From Sinonovacula constricta (taxonomy: Eukaryota; Mollusca; Bivalvia; Cardiida; Solecurtidae): DNA of 64,000 nucleotides. The position numbers and the translations under genes were made by a program. The notes under the pieces were generated by a model. It saw only the letters and a program-made list of their open reading frames with translations, ran no database searches and was not told where the DNA came from. This document shows, one piece after another, positions 21,101 through 30,853 of the stretch; position 1 is the stretch's first letter, and every line of letters begins with the position of its first letter. Location of the stretch: contig CM017569.1 of the NCBI GenBank assembly GCA_007844125.1, forward strand, positions 11,355,686 to 11,419,685, given 5' to 3'.

Positions 21101-23705
21101 CGTGGATTATTTAGCCTACTGAATGGCTTACCTTTCTTGATATCTTCAATGAGTTGTCTCCCTAGGTGGATAAAATGTAAAAATAAGACTACTATTTCAG
21201 TTTATTGACACTTCGTGAAAAGGCTAAAATATATTACTAAAAACTGTTTTAAGATATTTAAATTCTGTATGTTTAATTATGGTCAATATCTTTTGCAGTG
21301 TGTTCATAAGTTGAGTGCTTGCCCACAAATTGTTGACATCACAAGAAGAAAACCAGGTAGGCTTTTCAAACCAGACTGCTTGGAGAAATGGGCTAATAGC
21401 CATGTATAGTGAGAGTTGTGATACCAAGTGGATTTCTAGCTGGACTGTGGAACAAAATAATTTGTTACACATTTGTTGCTGTGTTTGCCGTAACTGATTG
21501 TAGCTGGAAACAGTTTAATTGATGGTTATCATGTTAAAAATATATTTCACAAATCCCTAAATCAGACAATTAGCTTTTGTGTAAAAAGTTGTTGTTTTTT
21601 TTAAATTCTTCATGACTTTGAAATACTATCCAAAGCAAGGCATAGGTTTTTCTGCATACTTCAATACTGTTGAGTTTCACTTAAATAGTGATGTCACATG
21701 AAAATGAAATGAAGTTTGATAAGTACAGAGCTATTGATACAGTCTTAATGAAATGCTTATGGATATTTATATTGGTTTTGTTTAATATCTTGTGAGAATC
21801 ATCTATAGTTTTCTGTAATACAGGGAACAACAGTGCATAATCTTAACAAAAGTCATGTTTACCTAAAACCTTTATCACATAAGATATTGCAAATTAGTTT
21901 ATTTTTATATCCGTTTGGATTATAATTAACTACAACATCCATCGTACATTGATGTGATTTTTGTTTATCCGTATGGGTAATTATTATGGCTACATTATAA
22001 AATTACACAATTGTTTTATATCCTGTGACATGGCAAGTATTAAAATCCCATTTCCATGTGGTATCTATGGATGCAAGATTATATAAAGTGGGAGAAAGAT
22101 AGACAGTTTCAGTAAGAGAGTTGAGAAGAAACTTTACTGCAGGAAGGCCCAGGTTGGAATTGAGGGGGAGCCTCTCCAGACTTAGCTCAGTGCAGAAGTA
22201 ACAGTTGCAAGATGTGAATAAAAGTTAAATAGAAAAAGCAGCTTTGTAATCATTATGCCACAGGTCTTTTAATTATTTGGCTATTGTTCTGCTTATTTGT
22301 CTTTATATATATGTTAATTGACCCACTTTTTAGGTACAGAGACCGTTTCAATGGTAACCAATCCCCAGCAACAATTAGTGAAGAATACTGCCTATCTAAC
22401 CCAGCTGGAGAAACGTACCCAAGAGGTTTGTTCCTTAGCTTGTTATGTGATAATAACAGCTATAGTATGTATATTCCCCAGATTCAGTATCAAAATAATC
22501 TGTTAACTTTGATCTATTAACATTTTTTTCTTTTTAATATGAAAAAAAATCATTTTTCAAAAACTAAATGATTAAGAAATGAGTACCTAATAACAGTTTT
22601 TTAAACAGATTAAATGTAACAGTGTACTATTGACCATGTAATATCCATATTTGTGTTTTGTCTTCAGTTACAAGTACAGGTAACCAACCTGTTAGCTGCC
22701 AACCGTACTGGAGGCCAAGTGAGAACCGACTTCTCTGTCTTCCCCACCCCGGAGTTTGCAAGGGTAAAAAACACTGAACTTTATTGCAGCTTGGCATGAC
22801 TTTATGAGGTTAAGGCAAATAGTGTAGATCTAAATCAGCCAGCTTCCACTGGGAACTCCTAATCAGGATCTGTACCATTTTCTTCAAACTCTGAAGTAAT
22901 ATGTCCAGGTACTGGGATATGAAGTTGAAGTAATATATATATATACATATATTGGGGAAGAGGATTGAATGTTATTTGCATGCACCTCATCATTGTATGA
23001 AACACTGTTGTCTAAAATCTTATTTACATAAATACCAAAGGCTATACCACAATCATTGACAATGAAGAACACAAAACAACATTTCATCCTTAAAATTACT
23101 GTCTTTTCTTGTGTGTTCACTGTTAAATGTCGGTGTGCTGAAAATCCCAAATAAAATTAAAAAAAAAATAAAACTGAGTCATTTTCAAAAGAAATATGAG
23201 CTTCAAAAACTTTTATAATGCGAGAGCAAGTTACCATAGTTGTTGTAGGAAATTATAATTGTTAGTCCATTGACCATCATTCAAGAATATTTATGAAGAA
23301 ATAGTCACCTGTGTTTTATTGGGAATTTAATAAGCATTTAACTGATCAAGATAATCTAATCTAACTCAATTAAAGATTGTAATGAGTAGTTGTTAAGACT
23401 ATTCTATAGGGAATTTAAAAGGGCAATTTAGCAAATATGAGGCAGTTGATATGGGCTAAATATGCCCCTATTTTGGCCTTTAAATATACTTAATTAGTAT
23501 GTTTTATTAAAAATGATGTTAAAGTTACAAAGAATTTACAAATAATTTTTGCCCTTTGTTATTGCAGGTGCTTCACGAGAAGAGTGGAGACAGCTTGTTA
23601 GTTGGTCGTATCACTGTGCCGTGTAAAGATGGGAAAGGGGAGGTAATCCCTATCAACATACAGCCCAACCAGTTACGTACCCTTCACTGCAGACTGATCA
23701 GCTGA
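3133..23705 (+). CDS. DCTN1: Dynactin subunit 1 (p150Glued), C-terminal half, multi-exon
   Basis: This is the large sidearm subunit of dynactin, which links cytoplasmic dynein to cargo and, through coiled coil 2, to the Arp1 filament. Exons seen: 8432-8531, 9383-9476, 9950-10078, 10594-10736, 11578-11717, 12382-12458, 20642-20713, 20839-20994, 21299-21356, 22334-22425, 22668-22763 and 23568-23705, plus a less certain 3133-3162. All junctions have AG/GT borders and matching phases, giving 430 residues and a TGA stop. Regions in order: a conserved segment ([29 protein letters not shown]), coiled coil 2 ([38 protein letters not shown]), a Ser/Thr/Pro linker, an LPPLVVPK motif, [10 protein letters not shown], and a C-terminal domain ending LHCRLIS, close to vertebrate p150Glued. 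The CAP-Gly domain and CC1 lie left of the window. One intron is swollen by a 7.8-kb splice-site-derived array. Identification is from remembered family sequence, not a search. Confidence 0.95.
3180..3260 (+). repeat. Short tandem duplication (about 43 bp)
   Basis: Two adjacent copies share TGCTGCCAAA, ATGTAGTTGT and CTATACTTGCAT. They lie just after the candidate micro-exon. Confidence 0.8.
4640..4705 (+). repeat. tRNA-like element (pseudo-tRNA or SINE head)
   Basis: An A-box-like TGGCTCAGTTAGC is followed about 40 bases later by a B-box GGTTCAAATC. The segment after the B box (ATACA) matches the element at 5984-6055, so the two are probably one family. No cloverleaf is intact. Confidence 0.5.
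5984..6055 (+). repeat. tRNA-like element (pseudo-tRNA or SINE head)
   Basis: An A-box-like region (TAGTCAGTAGAGC) and a B box GGTTCAAATC at 6030-6039 sit at tRNA-like spacing. It lacks a full acceptor stem, so a tRNA-derived repeat is more likely than a functional tRNA. Confidence 0.55.
6541..6684 (+). repeat. Truncated SINE, family A
   Basis: A tRNA-like head (CACTCATGGTCAAGTGG ... CTTGAGTCCCGG) is followed by GGAAAGGTCTTCAAACTGAC. It stops where the usual CTACCCAGACATG block should follow, because a second SINE begins there. Confidence 0.7.
6685..6880 (+). repeat. SINE, family B, abutting the truncated family-A copy
   Basis: A good tRNA-like head has an A box TAGCTCAGGTGGTAGAGC and a B-box-like GGTCAAACCCC. 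A body with GTCAGTATAATGGACCAGCC then follows, resembling the GATAATGTGACTGGG block of the element near 11.3 kb. Confidence 0.65.
8432..8531 (+). CDS. DCTN1: DCTN1 exon (segment before coiled coil 2)
   Basis: Bounded by TATATAG and GTAGGC. It reads [17 protein letters not shown] then [14 protein letters not shown], the counterpart of the vertebrate p150Glued block containing PYECLRQS. It starts with two bases of a split codon and ends with AG, completed to AGA (Arg) by the next exon. Confidence 0.93.
8660..8900 (+). repeat. SINE copy, family A, inside a DCTN1 intron
   Basis: A tRNA-like head with GGTTCGAATTCC near 8730 is followed by CCCAGACATGTGTCTTGGGT, TCTTCCTCCGCCAAATAAGC, TGGACATGAC, AATGGTCACTGTGATGTATC and an A-rich end. 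Confidence 0.8.
9383..9476 (+). CDS. DCTN1: DCTN1 exon (GTMNK block)
   Basis: Acceptor TTTTAG, donor GTACAT. It reads [20 protein letters not shown] then [11 protein letters not shown], matching the STMNKLATAMQEGEYD block of vertebrate p150Glued. It ends in phase 0. Confidence 0.94.
9705..9729 (+). repeat. (GT)n microsatellite
   Basis: About twelve uninterrupted GT dinucleotides in the intron between the exons ending at 9476 and starting at 9950. Confidence 0.95.
9950..10078 (+). CDS. DCTN1: DCTN1 exon (start of coiled coil 2)
   Basis: Acceptor CTCCAG, donor GTCTGA, which is weak after position +2. The 43 codons open with [20 protein letters not shown] and continue as a heptad-rich helix ending LKRQIKIK, the start of the Arp1-proximal coiled coil 2. 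Both ends are phase 0. Confidence 0.94.
10594..10736 (+). CDS. DCTN1: DCTN1 exon (coiled coil 2)
   Basis: Acceptor ATTTAG, donor GTGAGT. It reads [20 protein letters not shown] followed by a charged helix to LRKKEK. The LLEKKLD core is strongly conserved in p150Glued. The last codon is split, and AA plus T of the next exon gives Asn. Confidence 0.95.
11160..11490 (+). repeat. SINE copy, family B
   Basis: A tRNA-like head (GACCTGGTAGTGCAATCGG, GTTCGATCCCAT) is followed by GCAACATACC, GCTAACGCTCAAG, GGATAATGTGACTGGGTCTG, GCCAGGTGTTTG, and a tail of AATAAACAAACAA type. A partial relative lies at about 1460-1540 and an inverted one at about 41440-41660. Confidence 0.75.
11578..11717 (+). CDS. 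DCTN1: DCTN1 exon (coiled coil 2, DALQADID)
   Basis: Acceptor ATTCCAG, donor GTGGGT. It contains [19 protein letters not shown], the most recognisable block of p150Glued coiled coil 2, and ends [12 protein letters not shown] plus one base of a split codon. Confidence 0.95.
11790..12035 (+). repeat. Four tandem units of about 70 bp, with CCAAT-type motifs
   Basis: Units beginning near 11799, 11866, 11942 and 12012 share CATCTGATTGGCCAGATTT and GTGAGGATCTCTCTCA. Each full unit carries GATTGG, a CCAAT box on the minus strand. Confidence 0.85.
12382..12458 (+). CDS. DCTN1: DCTN1 exon (linker) with tandem NAGNAG acceptor
   Basis: The acceptor reads TAGCAG. Splicing at the first AG starts the exon at 12382. 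Splicing at the second starts it at 12385 and drops one Ala codon; both keep the frame. It encodes a Ser/Thr/Pro-rich linker ending QDSPALTAR, related to the vertebrate VKDSPLL segment. The donor is GG|GTAAGT at 12459, and the following intron contains the 7.8-kb array. Confidence 0.88.
12655..12800 (+). repeat. Truncated SINE, family A, next to the splice-site array
   Basis: A head (GTTTGAGTCCCTGTCAGGG) and the core GAAAGGTCTTCCAGCTGACC are present. The 3' half is missing and the array begins about 25 bases later. Confidence 0.7.
12825..20641 (+). repeat. Tandem array of about 150 splice-acceptor units of 46-53 bp
   Basis: Each unit reads, in order: CAG|GTTGACTCTCTGA, TAATTACCTGTACC, TGTCTCTGTTATCTG and CTATCCTG, then the next CAG. 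Variants lack TCTC or TG, or have GTGATATTTACCTATACC in place of the centre. The unit therefore carries a branch-point-like CTGAT or TTGAC, a pyrimidine-rich run, a consensus CAG|G acceptor and the first 13 bases of the exon beginning at 20642, which reads GTTGACTCTCTGAAGG. The leftmost units (GACACTGATGATTACC...CTATAGTG) are the most divergent. Runs of 51-bp units create spurious open frames on both strands. Confidence 0.97.
14751..20516 (+). repeat. Higher-order repeat blocks within the array (three copies)
   Basis: A marker unit containing CTCTGTGAAAATTAGCTG recurs at 14751, 16838 and 18567, defining blocks of about 2.09, 1.73 and 1.95 kb with near-identical unit order. Relative to the third copy, the first carries an extra duplicated pair of units of about 102 bp near 14870-14980, and the second lacks about 256 bp (the region equivalent to 18.9-19.16 kb). 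The third copy diverges after CATGCAGGTTTACT near 20500. This indicates recent unequal exchange or slippage, or an assembly effect. Confidence 0.9.
20642..20713 (+). CDS. DCTN1: DCTN1 exon fused to the end of the splice-site array
   Basis: The exon begins GTTGACTCTCTG, identical to the array unit, then departs as AAGGAAGCC where units have ATAATTACC. It reads [20 protein letters not shown] then SKMR, equivalent to the vertebrate segment with QLQHENSILKGAQMK. Both ends are phase 0 and the donor is GTAAGT. Its acceptor is the last of about 150 near-identical candidates. Confidence 0.93.
20839..20994 (+). CDS. DCTN1: DCTN1 exon (LPPL motif)
   Basis: Acceptor CTGCAG, donor GTAAGT, 52 codons in phase 0. 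It opens [15 protein letters not shown] (vertebrate SLASLPPLHVAK) and ends [13 protein letters not shown] (vertebrate LYRKTSQLLE). The Gly/Thr-rich middle is not conserved. Confidence 0.94.
21299..21356 (+). CDS. DCTN1: DCTN1 exon (VDIT motif)
   Basis: Acceptor TTTTGCAG, donor GTAGGC. It reads [19 protein letters not shown] plus one base, matching the vertebrate block THTHVVDITR. Confidence 0.93.
22334..22425 (+). CDS. DCTN1: DCTN1 exon (C-terminal helix)
   Basis: Acceptor TTTTTAG, donor GTTTGT. After completing a Gly codon it reads [20 protein letters not shown] then [10 protein letters not shown], corresponding to the vertebrate helix with PSAQLMEQVAQLKSL. It ends in phase 0. Confidence 0.9.
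22668..22763 (+). CDS. DCTN1: DCTN1 exon (TDF..FPTPEF)
   Basis: Acceptor GTCTTCAG, donor GTAAAA, 32 codons. It reads [20 protein letters not shown] then [12 protein letters not shown], matching the vertebrate VPTDFATFPSSAFLRAK. Confidence 0.94.
22930..22955. repeat. AT-dinucleotide tract
   Basis: Short (AT)n/(ATAC) tract in the penultimate DCTN1 intron. Confidence 0.8.
23568..23705 (+). CDS. DCTN1: DCTN1 last coding exon with stop
   Basis: Acceptor ATTGCAG. It reads [20 protein letters not shown], then a loop, then [12 protein letters not shown] and TGA. The vertebrate protein ends with the very similar LHQLHSRLIS. This fixes the identity and strand of the gene. Confidence 0.96.
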   Translation: MLHEKSGDSLLVGRITVPCKDGKGEVIPINIQPNQLRTLHCRLIS

Positions 23706-24050
23706 ACATTCAGACAGTCTCCATGTGCAATAATGGTTATAGCAAGATACCAGTCTATATGATGTTAAAGTCTTATTTTGAACTCTAATTTAGAAGACTC
23801 CTGTATAGCTTACCATGAAGGCAACATTGCCTGTACACTGTGGCATTTGTTGTAAACAAGTCTTTATTATGTTTTAAGTCTTGCTTTAGTTTATTTATTT
23901 TCTTTAAAGCTTTTTTTGAAGATTCTGTGTTTATTCCTTAACAAAAACATTGTTATATGTGTAAGACATTATATTGAATGTATATTGAAGTCTTTCCTTA
24001 GAATAAAAAAAACAACTGTTTGAATATTCTAGAATACATTGTTGTGTTAC
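23706..24050 (+). terminator. DCTN1: DCTN1 3' UTR and likely polyadenylation site
   Basis: AATAAA lies at 24002-24007, about 300 bases after the stop, followed about 30 bases later by a T/G-rich stretch (TTGTTGTGTT, near 24038-24047) typical of a cleavage/polyadenylation region. A second candidate, ATTAAA at 24768-24773, also has a downstream TGCTGTGTC, so a longer UTR is possible. Confidence 0.6.
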
Positions 24051-26700
24051 CTCTTGATAGTCAACATTTGGAATAGGTTCACAATCCAGCAACATTTTAA
24101 AGTGAATTGCTTGTGACCTACATTTAAGACTAATTTATTTGATCGTAATGAAAAAATATTTCTTCTTGAGAAGCATTTGCCAAAAAAAAATTCACTAATT
24201 CTGGAAGGCCTTATGGAAAAGGGCAAGCCTTCATAACTCAAAGGCAGTTTCATTCAAATTCCCATAAAAAGTTTTCGAAAATTGTGAATAGTGAATGAGC
24301 TACCTTTTTGTTGATTTTTTATTGAGCAAAGTTTTTAAAAAAAATGATGTTAAGTGATTTTTTATGAAATGGAATCATTCAATGAGCTTTACCTTGTAAG
24401 AATGGTGTTATGCTGCAGATCCTAGGCATTGTTGTTTGTTTTTGTACCTTATTAAATTGCAATGAACTATAACAGCTTTCAGTGTATTATGTTTTGGCAT
24501 AGTTTCCAAATTTGGCTTTGTGGGGATTTATTCTTTTTTAAAGAACACTCTAGTCTGCTTTTGAGCTTTTTAAAAAGGCAAGTATTTTAACTGTAAAAGG
24601 CTGTATCATTTCAAGTTATCATCATTATTATTATTATTATCATTATTATTATTATTATAAATATTATTATAAAGTGTTGATTAAAATTGATAATTTGGTA
24701 TTTTGTTCAATAATTTTGATCTTTCTATCATGGTGAAAGTATGTAACCACTTTTCTTCTTATTTAACATTAAAGAAAATGATAACTAGATGCCTCAGCTG
24801 CTGTGTCTTCACTTTATTTTCTTTTAATTAAACTGAATTATTATAGGATTTTGGCTTTCCCTGTTTAAGAGACACTGGTGATTAGTGGTCCATTTATATT
24901 TCTAAATGTAAGTAGGTCCTTTAATTTAGATTACTTCTTTTCATGCTCTTTAGCGTGCCTCTTAACTGTTGTTCTTACATTGTTAAACTTAAATTAACAA
25001 AAATATTACAAATTATTGTCTATATTACATATATCTATAGGCACTTTTCTCTATTGAGTGGATATTTTATGCAAAAGTAACACATTTCAATGTAAGTCAA
25101 TGTATTGACTCCATCTCAACAGAATCTACAATAAAAACAAAGGCCACAAGCTCAAAGGACCTACTACTATTTAGACTACTTCAGATTTTATCTGACAAGG
25201 GAGACAATGTTTGTAATCATTAATTGTTTTTTGCTATTTACCTGTGCATTTCTTGTGAGGGCATTTTATTCTGTGCGCGGCTCTGTTAAAATTAAATCTT
25301 GCCATTTTGTGCGTAGTCACTAAGTAGATGTAGTGCTTACATTCTTCTGCATTTTAAAAAGCAACATCATATTCATTCAGAATGTTGTATCCCAATTTCT
25401 GATATCTTGAAAAAACGTAAAGTTAATAATATATATAAAAAAAGATTTTTTTAAACATATTTTACAGCAAAAATGCAGTGCAGACATTATGTAATTCTGT
25501 TTCTAAAAATTGTGGAACAGCTTAGACATAAATACTAGGCAACAGAATAAACATTGTCTTCAAGGAACAACAGATTTTAACCATCCAGTTAACTTTTTGA
25601 ACAATTATTTGAACATCAACATCTGCTGAGTTTGTTTTTTTTCTTGCTGATATTAAAGGTGTAATGGTTAAGATGTGTTCTGTTCTCTGTTTCAACCATG
25701 TTCAGCCTCTATGTAAAAGCAATTTTAACCTTGTGGCATTTTAAGAGCAGAACATATATTTATTCAGATTTGTACAAAGTAACAAATAACACGCTGTTTA
25801 AAAATGTTGGGAAATTGCTTTGTATTTACATTCTCTTGATAGAGAAAGACGAGAGAAATGCAATATTTGTCTAACAAGGTTTTAATATTATAAATCCAAT
25901 TTTTACAAAATTAAAACAATTATCTTAACCTTGTTTATATACACATACTGTAATGCATTTTTCAGAGAAAATTGCACCAATATTTAATTATTCTTACAGA
26001 ACGTGAACTCCAAATCCTCCATAAATTACAGCATTACATGTTGACATTCTAACTTTTATAATACGCTTACAAAATTATTAAGTCCATAAACTTAAAAAAA
26101 TCTCTTCAAAAACACGACCTGTGCCATTTACACCTTGTGATATGTAACGTATAAATGAAGATCAAAGAAAATATGACCATATTCATAATATGGACTCGCA
26201 TCAATGAACATAGCAGTCTTTAACATCAAGATGCCACGGCATTATTTACGGAGGATAAAACAGGCCAACTTTAAGTAAATCGGCTAAAATATATGTGCAT
26301 CATCAATCGTTTCATTGTCAGGTCTGTATGTTGAAATAAAACGACCATTTCCTCTTTTTCTGTCATGCAATTTCATTATTACGACTCTAAAATCGGAAAT
26401 AAAATAGGAAGCGCAATAAATCTGGAAATAAACATAAGTTAGACATATTTTATAACTGAGTAGCTTGCCAAGTGGACCGGATTGTGTGTTATTGCATCAT
26501 AATGACATTGGGTCCCATATATCACACTCCTTTGTCATAGCCTCAGTTCATTGTTTGAATATCGCCTAGTTTTCGATCTCTCCAACAATAAGTTTTATTT
26601 TCTTATTTGAAGCAGATATAGTTCTACCTTCAGAACATCGGGTGCTACCAGTATTGGAACTTCTGTATAAAACTAACCTGAAATAATAATAACATTTTCT
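24051..26700. other. Intergenic, AT-rich
   Basis: Apart from an (ATT)n/(ATC)n tract at about 24619-24668 and the alternative poly(A) signal at 24768, no feature is seen. Confidence 0.6.
24619..24668. repeat. (ATT)n microsatellite
   Basis: Imperfect ATT/ATC trinucleotide run. Confidence 0.9.
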
Positions 26701-27304
26701 ACATTATCATATCTACACATGCATTTCTCTGCCAAAAGCCAGGTTTCTGAGAATCCATACGGAAAGAAGAGCTATACTGAATGGTAAGGAAGTGGACCTT
26801 TATGCTGTCAAAGCAGCCAATGAGATTCCTACTTATATGACAAACACTTCTTAACGGCTATGGTGTGAATGGACAAAGCTTAACAAGATGGTGACTTCAG
26901 GTCATGGGACATTTAGATGGCTAAATCGGATACTCTGTCAGTCTGGTCATATCAATTGTATAGTGTGCAGCAATAGAACACTCTTTGTCTTATTATTTAT
27001 GTCGAGTACAGCAGAATACCACGTGTATGGTTACATGACCAGGCATATCAATGCGATATTTATTATTTTTCTAATTGCGTTTACAGTTACCTTGAATTAC
27101 ATATAAATGTTTTACAATGAGATATTTTCCATGGTAAATTATTTATTTACCTTACTGATCCTACAATGTCGTTCAATCTGGTTTAAACCGGTTAATCCAA
27201 TCGGCGTAAGTGAAAAGCAAATGTTATACGCTTTATCTCCTTGATAGAACAGAATAAATATGCGTTTTGTTGGTGAGTACTTAATTTTGCGCTAAAAATT
27301 AAAT

Positions 27305-27535
27305 AACGGCGCCCGTAGCATTGTGGTAGGATCGCGGATTTGTAACGCCTCTGACTGCTTTGCCTCTCACCCCGTGATAGAATTACTGTGGGAAAGTCTT
27401 CCAACTGACCTGCGGTATTCCGGTGGTTCTACCCGGACTTTTGCGCGAGGTCTTCCTCCACCAAAATAGCTGGACGTCGCTTTAATGACCACATTTGGTC
27501 GCTGCGATGTATTTTAAAATCAATCATACAAAAGT
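27305..27535 (+). repeat. Best-preserved SINE copy, family A
   Basis: It starts GGCGCCCGTAGCATTGTGG (tRNA-like). It continues through GGGAAAGTCTTCCAACTGAC, GGTTCTACCCGGAC, TCTTCCTCCACCAAAATAGC, TGGACGTCGC, CATTTGGTCGCTGCGATGTA and an A-rich tail. It gives the reference order for the other family-A copies. Confidence 0.85.
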
Positions 27536-30500
27536 AAATACTTTATATGCCATTTTTCTTAAAATCAAATGCGGTAATGATAAGTATTTTAACTATTTTT
27601 ATTACACAGAAAGCCTTCAAATGTTCCTAAAATAACAAAATATATGTATAAAAATATTATATTTTTTGCTTGCTGGTGGGTGTGTTTAAATTTAGACTTA
27701 AACGTTTAGGGAAAAGATAAAGTGGTTTGAAAAAAGATAAATGCGGCGTAGATAGCTAAACACATCTCCATTTTCAGCCTTATTTGTCAAAATAACAATA
27801 GGACGAGGTATAACATACAAATCGCGGCACCAAGAATGTGAATGTAGTTACTCCTATATAAGACCGACGAAGATCGTTCCACTACAACATGCCACAAAAT
27901 GGTAAAAAATAAGTTTTGCACAGCACATCCAGAAGGAAATGATAAAAGTAAATGACTCGGCTGTGGCTGAAATTTAAATCCCCCAACCAAAAACACTTTC
28001 CATGCCAGTGCTCATTACGGCGTCTTCAGATGAAAACATGAAACAGGTTTTACCTTGCGTCTATCCATAGTCATACCTCAGGTTCTAATTGATAAGCTGC
28101 ACGTGCTTTGCTAGTCTGAATCTATTCTCAGATAGAAGCTGGGAACCTGACTACAGTTTTGCAGCCTCGTAAAATGTGGGAAATCCGGTGATAGATCTCT
28201 AATTGGCACGTGTCACGTCAGAATGGCGAAGAATTGAAGGATTGCCGTTCGAGTTTGATGCACCTTTGAGTCGAGCTGTTATTTTAATCTTGCATGATTG
28301 AGGCCCGTAGATTCAGGGTGGTCACGCACGATAGAGATGTCGTTCATAAACCAGCATCTTTCGTATATGATCGGCTTATTGATCTCATTCGCGAAGACAC
28401 TTTTGATCATGTTACTGACATGACGTGTGCGCGTTAACATTATATATCATTATATATCAATAAAGCGCCTTATAGAATAGTTGGCAGTCAGAGCATTTAT
28501 GAGCCAGAAAGATCTTCGACGATGCAAATAATGCAAATAATGTATGGTTAATTTGAAAGGCAGTGCTAAAAGCTGCGTCTTTATGTCATAACTTGTTGCC
28601 TTACAACACTACACATATTATTCTACCATTTTCAGAACTAGTCACCAGTATAGTCACAATTACACGGATAATGTAACAGTATCACAAGGGGATCTCTTAT
28701 ACTAAATATTGACCTGTAAATCAGTAGTAAACTTTTGTCATTGAAAAAACAGTTTTTCGTCAGATTTAAAGTGTATATTAAACGGAAATCACACTTTCGT
28801 CTTCAAAGAGATTAAAACGTGATGAACAGTCAGATTGAGTTTTAATTAAACACAATCTATTATTGAAGTTGTGATAAAATCGGTTCATCGATATGCACGT
28901 CGGATACTATTTCTATTTACCATTTCTATTACAAATGTCTTGCAATCATTGCATGTACAATGGTGTGTGCATTTAATGAAGGATGCTGTTTGTATTTAAC
29001 TTCGTTTACATGTTATGTTTCTGCAAATGCGGAATATGGTTATCCCTCTGCTACAATGAAAAAAAAATCAACAACAAAACTACAACAAAAGCAAACACAA
29101 AAAATACCCACCCCCCAAAAACAACAACAAAACAACAACAACAAACAAAACAACAACAACACAACAACAACAACTAAAAAACAAAACAACAACAACAAAA
29201 CAACAACAAAACAACAACAACCAGCAAACAACAACAAGCAAACACACACACACACACAAATTAAACACTTATTTAATGACTTGATATCTTATTGAATTTT
29301 TTTATATGAATGTATGTATATTATAGAATATTTTTTCTTTCGACAATTAAGCAACATTTTGAAATAAAACAATATAATATTCTTAAAAGTCAATAGCTGT
29401 AAGAAGAATTCCACAAGACAGTTTGTGAAATGATGAGAATGGTTTTCAGTCGAAATGAGAAACCATATTCTTAACACATTCAGACATCTATCTGTATCCA
29501 AGTTTCAGTGATTAAAAATTTCCATCAGGATGTGCATTAACAGCACTTTCTATATGGGAGCCTTCTCATGAAACCAACATAAATGGCCAGTCGTTTTCTT
29601 AATTGGTTAGTAGTGTCCATTGCACAGACTCAATTTGTTATTTCTGCAATAAAACCTGCCCGAATCTGCGACTATATTACTCACTTACATCTACAACCAT
29701 TTCTCGGTCGTAAACTTTATTGTTGTTGTTTTTGTTTTAATAGGTATTTGTATGTATTGCAATCTTTCATTATTTATCCGGCCACCGGTCGCCTCTTACA
29801 TTGTCTTACTAATCTATTTTTCACAGTGTTAAAGAATAAAACAACAATTGTTATAGGAAAAAAGTAGGGTTAAAAATTGTTAAATAAAAAATAAATTACA
29901 TCAGTTTTGTTTTAATGCATGTAAATTTATTAACATATAACCATAACAAAAACGCTGAAATCTAATAAATTATTTCATTTCATATGCAGTTATTTTAGAA
30001 ATAGCCATTAGGCGGCAAATCGTTTTTTTTTTTGTTATGTTAGTCAGTTAGGATCATTAATTACTGCGGAGTCAACATATCGTTTATCTCAATAGTTTTA
30101 GTAGTTAAGCAGGAAAAATCTGTGTTAACATTAATGTAATATTTTCTTAAATGGAGCATTCTGGAACCATGTTATCTGATAATATTTCTAGCTGGAAAAA
30201 TACGAGAGAAGGAACATGTACCAAAATGTCAGGTCCTCACTTGCAGAATCAGTTCTCCGCTGAGACTTTGCTTAAGCTCAAATTTTGACTGTTTATTGTT
30301 CACTCTTGCAATATCTCTTACACCTCAATGCAATATAGCAATACCTTTACACTGTCATATTAATATAGTTTATTTCATGAACTATAAATAGACACAACAC
30401 GATTGGTCACACCCCCAAAACAGTCAATAAATATAGACCTTGACCCGCTTTCGCTGATATTAACAGGTCTGTTAATAGAAAGCAAAATTTTCATCAAAAT

Positions 30501-30586
30501 TATGCGCGCGCATCTATAGAACTTCCTTGGCATTGTACGCCTTGTGGGATACTCGTCCCAGACAAACAATATTCACGAAGTAATCA
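27536..30586. other. Intergenic, no gene recognised
   Basis: A locally GC-richer stretch at about 27990-28450 (several CACGTG/ACGTCA-like words) has no long frame. An A/C-only low-complexity tract lies at 29059-29260. The 94-codon ATG frame at 29583-29867 lacks recognisable motifs. Confidence 0.5.
29059..29260 (+). repeat. (CAA)n-rich low-complexity tract
   Basis: About 200 bases made almost wholly of A and C on the + strand, mainly CAA and CAAAA units, ending in (CA)n. It generates spurious Gln/Asn/Thr or Val/Leu frames. Confidence 0.95.
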
Positions 30587-30853
30587 ATGTCGCGTTTTGC
30601 ATCAATTTCTGAAGAACAGTACAATAAATTGTAGAATATAAAGATTTTAAGTCGGCGAAACTGGCAACTAAAGTGGCCGTAAGTTTATTTAGGTCTTATC
30701 TGAAGGAAAAACATTTGCAAGATGACTGAAAATTTTCTGTTGGAGCAGATGGATGACATTTTGTCGAAGTTTTATCTCGAAATGAGAAAGTGCTGTGGAG
30801 GTGTATACAAAAATTCGTCATTTAAAGCCATTCGTCATGGATTAAATATATAA
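30587..30853 (+). pseudogene. Fragment of a Crypton/QRICH1-like recombinase-type N-terminal domain, broken
   Basis: From ATG 30587 it reads MSRFASISEEQYNKL then TAG (30632). A shifted frame reads YKDFKSAKLATKVAVSLF then RSYLKEKHLQDD. A third frame (ATG 30722) reads ENFLLEQMDDILSKFYLEM then RKCCGGVYKNSSFKAIRHG, ending at TAA 30851. The pieces line up as one domain resembling the N-terminal segment of Crypton-derived tyrosine-recombinase-like proteins (ZMYM/QRICH1/KIAA1958 type), in which a helical FY.E.RK..G..Y..SS...IR.G.. motif is typical. At least one stop and two frameshifts make it non-functional, and no catalytic domain follows. The assignment is from memory of the family pattern. Confidence 0.65.

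Noticed and set aside
26693..26842. Short + strand frame reading RAILNGKEVDLYAVKAANEI then PTYMTNTS
   Set aside because: It looks protein-like but is only about 50 codons with no recognised family and no splice borders. It may be a relic but is not supportable.
29040..29295. Gln/Asn/Thr-rich and Val/Leu/Cys-rich frames
   Set aside because: Artefacts of the (CAA)n low-complexity tract.
29583..29867. 94-codon ATG frame
   Set aside because: No motif, neighbours or codon signal. It looks like a chance frame in a slightly GC-richer patch.
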